Source of the DNA: Acidimicrobiia bacterium | GTDB taxonomy: Bacteria > Actinomycetota > Acidimicrobiia > IMCC26256 > PALSA-555 | Assembly: GCA_017853455.1 (NCBI GenBank) | Contig: JAFMJM010000006.1 | Location: forward strand, 1-23,846 | Direction of reading: 5' to 3' | Length of the DNA stretch: 23,846 nt | Part shown: piece after piece, positions 7,104-14,397 of the stretch | Layout of the letters: every line of letters starts with the position of its first letter | Position numbering within the stretch: position 1 is the first letter of the stretch | The notes under the pieces: model-generated | What the model was told of the DNA's origin: nothing | Seen by the model: only the letters and a program-made list of their open reading frames with translations | Database searches by the model: none | Translations under genes and position numbers: made by a program

Positions 7104-8249
7104 TCAGCGCACGGTGCGGAAGAACGCGCGCACGTCGTCGACGAAGAGTTCGGGCTGCTCCATCGCGGCGAAGTGACCGCCGCGGGGCTGCTCCACCCAG
7201 TGGGTGATGTTGAAGGACTGCTCGGCCCAGTGTCGCGGCGGTCGGACGATCTCGCGCGGGTAGATCGCCGCGCCCGTGGGCACCTCGACCCGGCCCTCGG
7301 CGACGAAGCCGCCCGCCACCCGGTTCTCGTAGTAGAGACGGGCCGACGAGTGCGCCGTGCCGGTGCACCAATAGCACATCACGTTGGTGAGCAGCTGGTC
7401 GCGGGTGAAGGCCGACTCGACGTCGCCCCTGCAGTCGGACCACGACCGGAACTTCTCGACGATCCAGGCGGCCAGGCCGGCGGGCGAGTCCTCGAGCGCG
7501 TAGCCGATGGTCTGGGGCTTGGTGGCCTGGATCTGCATGTAGCCCGAGTCGAGCTCGAAGTACGACGCCATGTCGGCCAGGCCCTGGAGCTCGGTCGGGG
7601 TGAGGTCCCCCGGCCCGTCGGCGGGCGCACCGGCGACGACCATGTTGAGGTGGATCCCGGCCAGGTGCCCGGGGTCGACCTGGCCGAGGCGCGTGGTGAT
7701 CATCGCCCCCCAGTCGCCCCCTTGCGCGCCGTAGCGGTCGTAGCCGAGGCCGGCCATGAGCGTCGCCCAGGCCCGGGCCACCCGCTCCGGGCTCCAGCCG
7801 CGATCCGCGGTCGGGCCGGAGAACGCGTAGCCGGGGATGGAGGGCGCGACCACGTGGAAGGCGTCGGCGGGGTCGCCACCGTGGGCCCGCGGGTCGGTGA
7901 GGGGGCCGATCACGTCGAGGAACTCCACGATCGACCCGGGCCAGCCGTGGGTGATGATCAGCGGCAGGGCGTCGGGCTCGGGCGAGCGCTGGTGCACGAA
8001 GTGGACCCGGGCGCCGTCGACGGTGGTCGTGAAGTGGTCGAGCTCGTTGAGGCGGGCCTCGTGGGCGCGCCAGTCGTAGACGTCGCGCCAGTAGGCCACC
8101 AGGTCGCGCTCGTACGCGAGGTCGGTGCCGTAGTCCCAGTCGGCACCCGGGATGGCCTCCGGGAACCGGGTCCGGGCCAGGCGCTCGTGCAGGTCGTCGA
8201 GCACGGCGTCGGGCACGGCGACGGTGAACGGGGTGATGTCCAGGGCCAC
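7104..8249 (-). CDS. Epoxide hydrolase, EHN family (copy 2)
   Basis: The product has 381 residues with the same architecture as copy 1: an EHN N-terminal domain, HGWPGS at 101-106, nucleophile D179 in GAQGGDWGA, catalytic H359 in PRGGHFAAM, and a lid tyrosine pair in ARLYYENR. The start is GTG at 8249 with GAGAGG upstream, and it is the first gene of the four-gene operon. Residues 108-141 are identical over 34 positions to residues 120-153 of copy 1, and the DNA there is also nearly identical, which indicates duplication or gene conversion. The two copies differ most in the cap (residues about 195-260), so they may act on different epoxides or stereoisomers. Confidence 0.92.
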   Translation of the reverse strand: MALDITPFTVAVPDAVLDDLHERLARTRFPEAIPGADWDYGTDLAYERDLVAYWRDVYDWRAHEARLNELDHFTTTVDGARVHFVHQRSPEPDALPLIITHGWPGSIVEFLDVIGPLTDPRAHGGDPADAFHVVAPSIPGYAFSGPTADRGWSPERVARAWATLMAGLGYDRYGAQGGDWGAMITTRLGQVDPGHLAGIHLNMVVAGAPADGPGDLTPTELQGLADMASYFELDSGYMQIQATKPQTIGYALEDSPAGLAAWIVEKFRSWSDCRGDVESAFTRDQLLTNVMCYWCTGTAHSSARLYYENRVAGGFVAEGRVEVPTGAAIYPREIVRPPRHWAEQSFNITHWVEQPRGGHFAAMEQPELFVDDVRAFFRTVR

Positions 8250-8285
8250 GCGGCACCTCTCGCGACGGTGGGTCGGGCGATTCGC

Positions 8286-8291
8286 TACGTT
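8286..8291 (+). promoter_or_regulatory. -10 element for a leaderless transcript
   Basis: TACGTT lies at -13 to -8 relative to the ATG at 8299, and there is no Shine-Dalgarno sequence before that ATG. This is the spacing expected when transcription starts at the A of the start codon. The GCTA-N5-TAGC inverted repeat around it is too short to call an operator. The 49-bp gap must also hold the promoter of the minus-strand epoxide hydrolase operon, for which no convincing -10 was found. Confidence 0.5.
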
Positions 8292-8298
8292 CTAGCCG

Positions 8299-9126
8299 AT
8301 GACCACGCGAACCGCTCTCGTCACCGGGGCCAGCCGGGGCATCGGCAAGGCCACCGCCGTCGCCCTCGCCGCCGCCGGGCTCGACGTCGCCATCACGGCC
8401 CGGACCGTGCACGAGGGCGAGGGGGTCGACGACTCCGACCACGGCGGTCGCGCCATCCCCGGCAGCCTCGACACCACTGCGGCGCTGATCGAGGCGCAGG
8501 GTCGGCGTGCCCTGCCCATCGCCATGGACCTGCTCGACCGGGCGTCGATGACGGCGGCCGCCGACCGGGTGTACGACGAGTGGGGTCGGCTCGACGTGCT
8601 CGTCAACAACGCCGTGCACACCGGGCCCGGTTCGATGACCCGCTTCGACGCCACCGACCTCGAGGTCTTCGAGACCAAGCTCCTGGCCAACGTCGTCAAC
8701 CAGATCGCGCTCATCAAGGCGGTGCTGCCCCGCATGGTGGCGGCCGGCGGCGGGACAATCGTCGACGTCACGTCGGCGGTGGCGATCAACGATCCCCACG
8801 CCCCGGTCGGCGAGGGTGGCTGGGGGTCGGCCTACGCCGTGTCGAAGGGGGCGTTCCACCGCCTCGCCGGGATCCTCGCCGTGGAGTACGCCGGCACCGG
8901 CATGGTGTTCGTCAACGTCGAGCCCGGCTTCGTCGTGACCGAGCGCATGGAGGTCAACGCCAAGGCCACCGGTCTCGACGGCGTGTACCCCGGCGCTCCC
9001 CCGTCGGTGCCCGCGGCGACGATCGCCTGGCTGGCCACCGACCCCGGTGCCGCCGAGCTCAACGGCACCACGGTCACCGCCCAGAAGTTCGCGAAGGACC
9101 GCGGTCTCCACGACCGCTGGTGGTGA
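8299..9126 (+). CDS. Short-chain dehydrogenase/reductase, leaderless
   Basis: The protein has 275 residues. The glycine-rich motif is TGASRGIG near residue 9. NNAV replaces the usual NNAG near residue 97 (VLVNNAVH). The active site is Ser in VDVTSAV with Y and K in YAVSK. The loop after strand 2 is longer than usual (HEGEGVDDSDHGGRAIPGSL), a feature shared by a group of mycobacterial and acidimicrobial SDRs. It is divergent from the epoxide hydrolase operon and convergent with the 13-gene operon, and is transcribed alone. ATG at 8299 is chosen because a -10 element lies directly upstream and no ribosome site is visible. The substrate is not known. Confidence 0.9.
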   Translation: MTTRTALVTGASRGIGKATAVALAAAGLDVAITARTVHEGEGVDDSDHGGRAIPGSLDTTAALIEAQGRRALPIAMDLLDRASMTAAADRVYDEWGRLDVLVNNAVHTGPGSMTRFDATDLEVFETKLLANVVNQIALIKAVLPRMVAAGGGTIVDVTSAVAINDPHAPVGEGGWGSAYAVSKGAFHRLAGILAVEYAGTGMVFVNVEPGFVVTERMEVNAKATGLDGVYPGAPPSVPAATIAWLATDPGAAELNGTTVTAQKFAKDRGLHDRWW

Positions 9127-9142
9127 CCGCTAGCGGCGCACC
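9122..9142. terminator. Hairpin at convergent stop codons
   Basis: GGTG (9122-9125) pairs with CACC (9139-9142), and inside it the perfect palindrome CCGCTAGCGG (9127-9136) can fold on itself. The structure includes both stop codons (TGA at 9124-9126 and, on the minus strand, TAG at 9132-9130). It is short with an internal loop, so it is a weaker terminator candidate than the one at 4560-4593. Confidence 0.4.
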
Positions 9143-10197
9143 GCGGCCGAGCAGGCGTTGGTCTCGGCCCACGAGGTGAACGCCACCCCGTGCAGGCTGC
9201 CCCGGCCGCCGCAGGTGACGACGATCCACTGCTCGGGCAGCTCGCAGAGATACACGCGACCCCGGTCGTCGATCCGACCCTGGGCCTCGAGCACGGCCCG
9301 GTTGGCCTCGGGCCACAGCTCGGCCGGCTGCCAGGCGTGCTCCTGGACGTAGGCCCGCAGGTCGTCGAGGTCGGGGAAGGTCTGGGCGAAGCGCTGCGAC
9401 CACACCGGGTTGAAGCACACCATCGTCTCGCCGTGCGCGGCGGTCTGGCCGAGGTACATGTTGGCGAGCGGGAACGCCAGCGTCTTGGCGACGAGGCGGA
9501 GCAGGTCGCGGGGGTCGTCGTTGTTGATGTCGGCGAACGGGAACGTGCCCTTGCCCCCGTGGACGGTCACGACCTCGTCGGCGGCGGTGAAGCCGCGCTG
9601 CTCGGCCAGTGACGGCCAGGGCGACTCCTCCTCCCACTCGGCGAGGCACAACCCGGCCACCCGGGCGGGCTGACCGAACACGCTCTTCGAGGTGACCCCG
9701 ACCTTCTGCCCGCCGACGTTGCGCAGGACCAGCTGCACCGCCCGGCCCACCGCGACCGACCCGCGCCCGGCCGCGCCCCCCATGCAGCCGGCCTCCATGT
9801 CGAAGCCCAACTCGGCCCGGCGGGGTCCGTTGACCACCAGCATGGGGGTGACGCTCGACGTGGTGGCGGCCAGGGCCGACCAGTTGAACGGGGGCGCCAG
9901 GATCGCCTCGACCGCCGCGACGACGTAGCCGAACGCCTCGGGGGCCACCCCGGTCATGGCGGCGTTGACCGCCACCTTCGCCACGGTGCAGGGGACCACC
10001 GCCGGCGCCAGGTCGCCGAGCACGCGGTCGGGGGCGAGGGGCGTGGCCGCCAGCAGGCGCGCGACCGCGTCCTCGGTGGGCGGGATGAGCGGCAGGCCGT
10101 CGCCATAGCCCTCGGCCAGCGAGTGCTCGAGCAGGGCGTACGGGTCGGCCGGGACCTCGAGGCGCTCGCCGCCGACGCCCGCCCCGGCGCCGCTCAC
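9130..10197 (-). CDS. Conserved protein of unknown function, partner of the UGSC selenoprotein
   Basis: The protein has 355 residues with no signal peptide or membrane segment. I do not recognise a characterised family. Visible features are an N-terminal GDGLPLIPPTEDAV segment (32-45), VVPCTVAKVAVNAAM (68-81), VVNGPRR (121-127), MEAGCMGG (134-141), GRAVQLVLRNVGG (151-163), the acidic/aromatic stretch EWEEESPWPSL (187-197), and a C-terminal WIVVTCGGRGS. Several of these look like family signatures of uncharacterised proteins found next to UGSC-type genes; that is from memory and not checked. The seven cysteines (C70, C138, C184, C261, C318, C329, C349) could be redox partners of the selenocysteine. 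The GTG start overlaps the stop of the selenoprotein gene (GTGA at 10197-10194), so the two products are probably made in step. It is the last gene of the operon. Confidence 0.75.
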   Translation of the reverse strand: MSGAGAGVGGERLEVPADPYALLEHSLAEGYGDGLPLIPPTEDAVARLLAATPLAPDRVLGDLAPAVVPCTVAKVAVNAAMTGVAPEAFGYVVAAVEAILAPPFNWSALAATTSSVTPMLVVNGPRRAELGFDMEAGCMGGAAGRGSVAVGRAVQLVLRNVGGQKVGVTSKSVFGQPARVAGLCLAEWEEESPWPSLAEQRGFTAADEVVTVHGGKGTFPFADINNDDPRDLLRLVAKTLAFPLANMYLGQTAAHGETMVCFNPVWSQRFAQTFPDLDDLRAYVQEHAWQPAELWPEANRAVLEAQGRIDDRGRVYLCELPEQWIVVTCGGRGSLHGVAFTSWAETNACSAAVRR

Positions 10198-10745
10198 GCC
10201 GTGACCCCCAGCAGGGCGAGCAGGCGCGGGTAGTACTCGTGTGCGATCGCCCGGCACTCGGCGTCGGGGCGCGTCTCCAGCGGGTAGGGCAGCACCAACG
10301 TGCGCACGCTGGCGTGGCCCTTGAGGGTGGCGATGCGCGAGGCGATGGTGACGAACTCCTCCGTGATCACGAGCACGGCCGGCTTCTCGAGCTCCTCGAC
10401 GAGGACGGTGTCGTGGACACTCCACGACGTGCACGAGCCTCAGTTGCCGAGTCCGACCACCCCGATGTCGATGAGGCGCGACCACTCGTCGAGGTCGGCG
10501 CGGGTGCGCTCGCCCTCGTCGCCGACGCGGTCGCCGGTCCAGAGGACCTTCACGGTCGCGCCGTCGGCCGCGAAGCGCTGCTCCCACTCCTCGACCACCG
10601 CGATGTACGACCGCCACGCGGACTCGAGGCGCAGCCCCACGACCTTGCCGGCGAGCGGTCCGTCGACCGACCAGGTGCGGGTCTCGTCGGCCCGCGGCGG
10701 GAACACCCGGGGCTCCAGGACGGTGATGGTGTCAGTCGCGCCCAC
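10194..10745 (-). CDS. UGSC-family selenoprotein with in-frame UGA read as selenocysteine
   Basis: The reading frame runs from GTG at 10745 (AAGGAG ribosome site 7 nt upstream) to TGA at 10196-10194. It is broken only by a TGA at 10442-10440, which is codon 102. The context is VVGLGN-U-GSCTSWS, so the product has a UGSC motif with Sec102 and C105. The frame stays open for 81 codons after the UGA, with G or C at nearly every third position, and both halves read as one fold: the first half ends in a beta strand (IDIGVVGLGN) and the second begins with the catalytic loop and a helix. A hairpin fitting the bacterial SECIS model follows the UGA. The UGSC group was first seen in metagenomic selenoproteome surveys and its reaction is unknown; a thiol/selenol redox or reductase role is likely. 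The start overlaps the acyl-CoA synthetase stop by 14 nt. Without readthrough the product would be a 101-residue fragment. Confidence 0.88.
10410..10428 (-). promoter_or_regulatory. Bacterial SECIS hairpin
   Basis: Read on the minus strand, GTCGTGG (10428-10422) pairs perfectly with CCACGAC (10416-10410) around a 5-nt loop AGTGT. The stem begins 12 nt after the UGA and the loop 19 nt after it. A stem of 4-16 bp, a small loop with G among its first two bases, and a loop 16-37 nt from the UGA are the published bacterial SECIS features, and all are met. The hairpin lies within coding sequence, as bacterial SECIS elements do. Confidence 0.72.
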
Positions 10746-12876
10746 GGGCGAACTCCTTCCCGGCGGCGACCGCCACCGCAGCCTCGTCGAACGTCCGGTA
10801 GAGGGGAAGTCCGACGGCCGCCGCCGTGGCGAGCACGGCATCGGCGTCGGGCCCCGGGGCCACGTCGAGATTGCGGGCGACGAGCACCACGCGGGTCGCA
10901 GGGTATCGCCCCTCCTGGACACCGGCGGCGACCGAGCGCACCAGGTCGCACAGCGGTGCCGTGCCTCCGGTGCCGTACCCGTAGTACGACTGCACGTTCA
11001 CGTGGCAGATGACGTCCGGATAGGGCTGTTCGGGCAGGATCGCCGCGAACACGCCGTCGAAGACGTCGACGGGCGCGGCCGGGCCGACCCCGATCTCGAT
11101 CGGATTGACCACGCTGGTGCCGGCTCCGTACCCGAGGGACCGGAGTCGGGTCACGGCGGGAGCCGCCACCGGGGTCAGGTGGAGACCGGCCCGGTCGCAG
11201 GCGTCGGCGCCGAGGACCGACGCACCCCCACCGACCCCGACGAGCAGGGTCGCGGGCTCGCCGGAGGCCGGGTGGTCGGCGTACGCCTGGGCGAACACCA
11301 GCGCGCCGACGAGGTCCTCGAGCCGGTCGACCACCGCGACGTTGGTGGCGCGCCGCACCGCGTCCCAGACCCGTCGGTCACCGGCCAGCGCTCCGGTGTG
11401 CGAGGTCGCGGCCCGGCCGCCGGCGGCGGTGAGCCCGCCGGTCAGCACCACGACCGGCGTGCGCCCACGCGCCGCCCGGAAGACGTCCGCCAGGCCCTCG
11501 GCGCCCCGGGCGCCCTCGAGGTAGGCGCCCACCACGCGCACCGCCGGGTCGGCCACGGCCGCGGCGAGCACCTCGGTCGGCGTGACGTCGACGGCGTTGC
11601 CGACCGAGACCACGTGGGCGAAGCGCAGTCCCCGCTCCGCCCCGACCTTCACCACGTCGCCGGCCAGTCCCCCGCTCTGGCTGGTCACGTGCACCCCGCC
11701 CGGTTCGGTGGACACCGCCAGCTGGAACGCCTGGCGCCCGGCCGGCGCGTGGACCCCGATGCAGTTCGGGCCGAGCAACCGAACCCCGGCCTCGCGGGCC
11801 GCGGCGAGGAGGTCGTCCTCGAGCGCGGCGCCGTCGGGACCGGCTTCGCCGAACCCACCGCTCACCACGTGTACGACCCGGGTGTGACCGGCCACCGACC
11901 GCACCAGGTCCGGGCACGCCGCGGCGGGCACGGCGACCAGCAGGTAGTCGACCCCGCCCGCCACGTCGGCGACCGACGCCACGGCCGGCACCCCGTCGAC
12001 CTCGGCGGCGCTCGGGTGGACCACGACCAGGTCGTCGGGACCCCGGCCGACCCCGCGCAGCGCCGCGAGCGCCCGGTTGCCGAAGCCGCCACCCGAGGTC
12101 GACACCCCCGCGATCCCCACGACCCGCGGGGCGAAGACCGCGGCCGGGTCGAGGGCCGGCACCGGACCGGGCGCGACGGGCGGTGGCCGCAGGACCAGCC
12201 GGGCGTCGAGCACGGTCGCGCCGTCGGGCCGCGCCACGACCGGGTTGCAGTCGAGCTCGGCGAACTCGTCGCTGCAACGCGCCACCAGTCCGTCGGGCCC
12301 GGCCACCGCCAGGAGCAGGTCGACGAGCGCCGTCCGGTCCACGGCCACGCCGCCCCGGGTGCCGGCGAGCACCGCCGCCCCGCGGAAGCCGTCGAGCAGG
12401 GCCTCGGCCGCCGCCCGGTCGAGTGGGGCCAGCGCCACCGCGACGTCGTCGAGGACCTCGGCCCAGATCCCCCCGAGGCCCGCCAGGACCACCACCCCGA
12501 GTGGCGTGCGCGTGGCCCCCACCACGAGCTCGACGCCCGGACGGGCGGTCTCCTCGAGCAGGAAGCCGGCGGGCACCAGCCCGTGCCCCTCCAGGCGGGT
12601 CGTCATCGCCGCCGCGGCGTCGACCAGGTCGTCGGGGGTCAGCCCGAGGTGCACCGCACCGACGTCGGTCTTGTGGACGATCCCCGCACCGAAGGCCTTG
12701 AGGACCAGCGGCGCCGCCAGGTCGACCTCGGGTGCGTCGGTCGCGGTCACGACCGTCCCGCGCGGGACGGCGACACCGAGCACCTCGAGCGCGGCCTTCA
12801 CGAACGGCTCGGGGACGATCCGCCGGTCGTCGTCGGGCGCCAGCGGCAGGGCGCGGGCTCGGAGGTCGTCGATCAC
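10732..12876 (-). CDS. ADP-forming acetyl/acyl-CoA synthetase family, fused subunits
   Basis: The protein has 714 residues in the order ATP-grasp (beta-type, 1 to about 232), CoA-binding Rossmann domain (about 245-370, with GPNCIGV at 369-375) and succinyl-CoA-ligase-like domain (about 385-700, with SQSGGLAG at 399-406). The beta domain shows VHKTDVGAV (67-75) and CNPV (210-213). SHTGALAG includes H493, the expected phosphohistidine by analogy with succinyl-CoA synthetase. The family interconverts acyl-CoA, ADP and phosphate with acid, CoA and ATP; some members are protein acyltransferases or feruloyl-CoA-type synthetases. Having the ATP-grasp domain first is one of the known arrangements. 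The GTG start overlaps the stop of the preceding amidohydrolase-like gene (GTGA at 12876-12873). It may activate the pathway substrate or recover ATP from a product thioester. Confidence 0.88.
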   Translation of the reverse strand: MIDDLRARALPLAPDDDRRIVPEPFVKAALEVLGVAVPRGTVVTATDAPEVDLAAPLVLKAFGAGIVHKTDVGAVHLGLTPDDLVDAAAAMTTRLEGHGLVPAGFLLEETARPGVELVVGATRTPLGVVVLAGLGGIWAEVLDDVAVALAPLDRAAAEALLDGFRGAAVLAGTRGGVAVDRTALVDLLLAVAGPDGLVARCSDEFAELDCNPVVARPDGATVLDARLVLRPPPVAPGPVPALDPAAVFAPRVVGIAGVSTSGGGFGNRALAALRGVGRGPDDLVVVHPSAAEVDGVPAVASVADVAGGVDYLLVAVPAAACPDLVRSVAGHTRVVHVVSGGFGEAGPDGAALEDDLLAAAREAGVRLLGPNCIGVHAPAGRQAFQLAVSTEPGGVHVTSQSGGLAGDVVKVGAERGLRFAHVVSVGNAVDVTPTEVLAAAVADPAVRVVGAYLEGARGAEGLADVFRAARGRTPVVVLTGGLTAAGGRAATSHTGALAGDRRVWDAVRRATNVAVVDRLEDLVGALVFAQAYADHPASGEPATLLVGVGGGASVLGADACDRAGLHLTPVAAPAVTRLRSLGYGAGTSVVNPIEIGVGPAAPVDVFDGVFAAILPEQPYPDVICHVNVQSYYGYGTGGTAPLCDLVRSVAAGVQEGRYPATRVVLVARNLDVAPGPDADAVLATAAAVGLPLYRTFDEAAVAVAAGKEFARGRD

Positions 12877-13733
12877 GGCAGTCGGGTGAACACCCGCCGG
12901 GCGGTCCCGCCCAGGAGCGCGGCCCGGGTCTCGGGATCGAGTCCCAGCTCATCGATCTGACCGAGCGCGTGGCGGTGCCCCACCGTCGGGAAGTTGGTCC
13001 CGAACACCACCTTGGTGCGTCCCGGGCCGCGCAGGAAGTCGACGACGGCCGGAGCCCAGTGGCGCGGCGGGTAGGCGGCCGTCCCGAGGAACACGTTCGG
13101 GAACTTGAGGGCCATCGCCACCGCCTCGTCGACCCAGGGCCAACCCGTGTGCGAGAGCAGGAAGCGCACCGTCGGGAAGTAGATCGCCGGTCGGTCGATG
13201 CCGATCGGTCGACCGCACGCGCTCGGGACCAGCCCGCCCGACGTGCCGGCCTGCATCGCCACCGGCAGGTCGAGGTCCGCCGCCAGGGAGTAGAAGGGGT
13301 AGAAGTCGGCGTGGTCGAACGGACGGTCGAACGAGTGGACGTGGTTGTAGAGCCCGACCACCCACGGCTCGGCGCACACCTCCCGGGCGCGCTCCACGCC
13401 CGCCCGGCCCCGCGCCGGGTCGAGGCACCACAGTCCGGCGAACCGACCCGGGTGCGCCTCGACGAGGGCGGCGACCTGGTCGGGCCGGAACGCCAGCGCC
13501 GAGAAGTCGAAGGCCCCGGCGTGGGCGTGGGGATCGCTCACCGTCACGCACACCGTGGCGATGCCGAGCGCGTCCATGCGGGCGACGAGGGTCTCGGCGT
13601 CGGTGAAGCCGTCGCCGGGATCGCGCCGGACCTTCACCGGGATCCCCTGGGCCGCGATGGCCGCGTCCCACCCGTCCGCGTACGGCGGGAGGAAGGCGTT
13701 GCAGAGCGTGTCGACGACCGGGTGCTCGGGCAC
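12873..13733 (-). CDS. Amidohydro_2-like TIM-barrel protein with degenerate metal site
   Basis: The protein has 286 residues and is shorter than the other two amidohydrolases of the operon. The barrel pattern is visible: MDALGIATVCVTVSDP, HPGRFAGLWCLDP, LPVAMQAG, RFLLSHTGWPWVDEA and KVVFGTNFPT. In active family members the first strand ends in DxH, the fifth carries His and the eighth Asp. Here the first strand reads VVDTLCNAF with no His, the fifth-strand position is Q161 and the eighth is N247 in GTNFP; only H195 keeps its place. It is therefore probably metal-free, a regulatory or binding subunit, or an enzyme with altered chemistry. The GTG start at 13733 has GGAGGT just upstream. It lies 19 nt after the TetR gene, the widest gap in the operon. 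Confidence 0.8.
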   Translation of the reverse strand: MPEHPVVDTLCNAFLPPYADGWDAAIAAQGIPVKVRRDPGDGFTDAETLVARMDALGIATVCVTVSDPHAHAGAFDFSALAFRPDQVAALVEAHPGRFAGLWCLDPARGRAGVERAREVCAEPWVVGLYNHVHSFDRPFDHADFYPFYSLAADLDLPVAMQAGTSGGLVPSACGRPIGIDRPAIYFPTVRFLLSHTGWPWVDEAVAMALKFPNVFLGTAAYPPRHWAPAVVDFLRGPGRTKVVFGTNFPTVGHRHALGQIDELGLDPETRAALLGGTARRVFTRLP

Positions 13734-13752
13734 GGGGACCTCCGGGACGGGA

Positions 13753-14397
13753 TCAGGACTCGGGGGCGGCGAAGGCCCCGACGAGGAAGTCGACGAGACG
13801 GGGAGCCAACGGCTCGTCCGCCCCGGGGGACCGGGTGGCCACCCACGCGTGCACCGGTCCCTCGGGCTGGCCGATCACCCGGTTCACGAGGTCCTTGGCG
13901 AGCGCGAACCGCAGTTCCCGGGCCGCCGGCGACAGGTGCGGGGTGACCCGGACCAGGGCGGCGACGAAACGCTCGGTGTACGGACCGAACGCGTCGAGCA
14001 CGAGCGGGAGGTCCTCGGGGTGGGCCAGCACCGCCGCCAGGAACCCGATGTGGTTGCGCCCGCCGTCCGCGACGTCGGCGGCCATCTCCGCCGTCGGGAC
14101 GACGAAGGCCTCCACGACGTCACGCAGCGAGGGATCGGACGCCCGCTCGACCCGCTCGAGCCAGACGGCCCGACGCTCCCCCACCTCGGCGGCGCGCCAC
14201 TCGAGGATGGCACGCACCAGTCCGGCCTTCGACCCGAAGTGGTAGTGGATGGCGGCAGTGTTGGCGCCGGCCTCCGACGTGATGTCACGGATCGACACGG
14301 CGTCGATGCCGCGCTCCGCGAACTGGCGCTCCGCCACGCGCAGGAGGCGCTCCCGGGTGGCGGCACCCACCTCGGCGGAGGTCACGGAGGTCGTCAC
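13753..14397 (-). CDS. TetR-family transcriptional regulator
   Basis: The protein has 214 residues, the typical TetR length. The DNA-binding domain covers residues about 14-60, with the helix-turn-helix at about 36-57 (SIRDITSEAGANTAAIHYHFGSK), including the family signature HYHFGSK. The rest is the helical ligand-binding and dimer domain, whose ligand is not predictable. The start is GTG at 14397, overlapping the stop of the upstream gene (GTGA); a second GTG at 14385 is possible but has no better ribosome site. It sits in mid-operon as the ninth gene, which implies that its level follows operon expression. The 18-bp palindrome at 22552-22569 in the operon promoter is its most likely operator, giving negative autoregulation relieved by a pathway intermediate, probably a CoA thioester. 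Confidence 0.9.
   Translation of the reverse strand: MTTSVTSAEVGAATRERLLRVAERQFAERGIDAVSIRDITSEAGANTAAIHYHFGSKAGLVRAILEWRAAEVGERRAVWLERVERASDPSLRDVVEAFVVPTAEMAADVADGGRNHIGFLAAVLAHPEDLPLVLDAFGPYTERFVAALVRVTPHLSPAARELRFALAKDLVNRVIGQPEGPVHAWVATRSPGADEPLAPRLVDFLVGAFAAPES

Noticed and set aside
10194..10376. Independent 60-residue gene starting at GTG 10376
   Set aside because: It has no ribosome site, its sequence continues the upstream reading frame through the UGA, and the segment between the UGA and this GTG is also well-biased coding sequence including the GSC motif.
10440..10442. UGA as a nonsense mutation creating a pseudogene
   Set aside because: The UGSC context, the SECIS-like hairpin and undisturbed codon bias on both sides fit recoding. 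The intact overlapping partner gene downstream also argues against decay.
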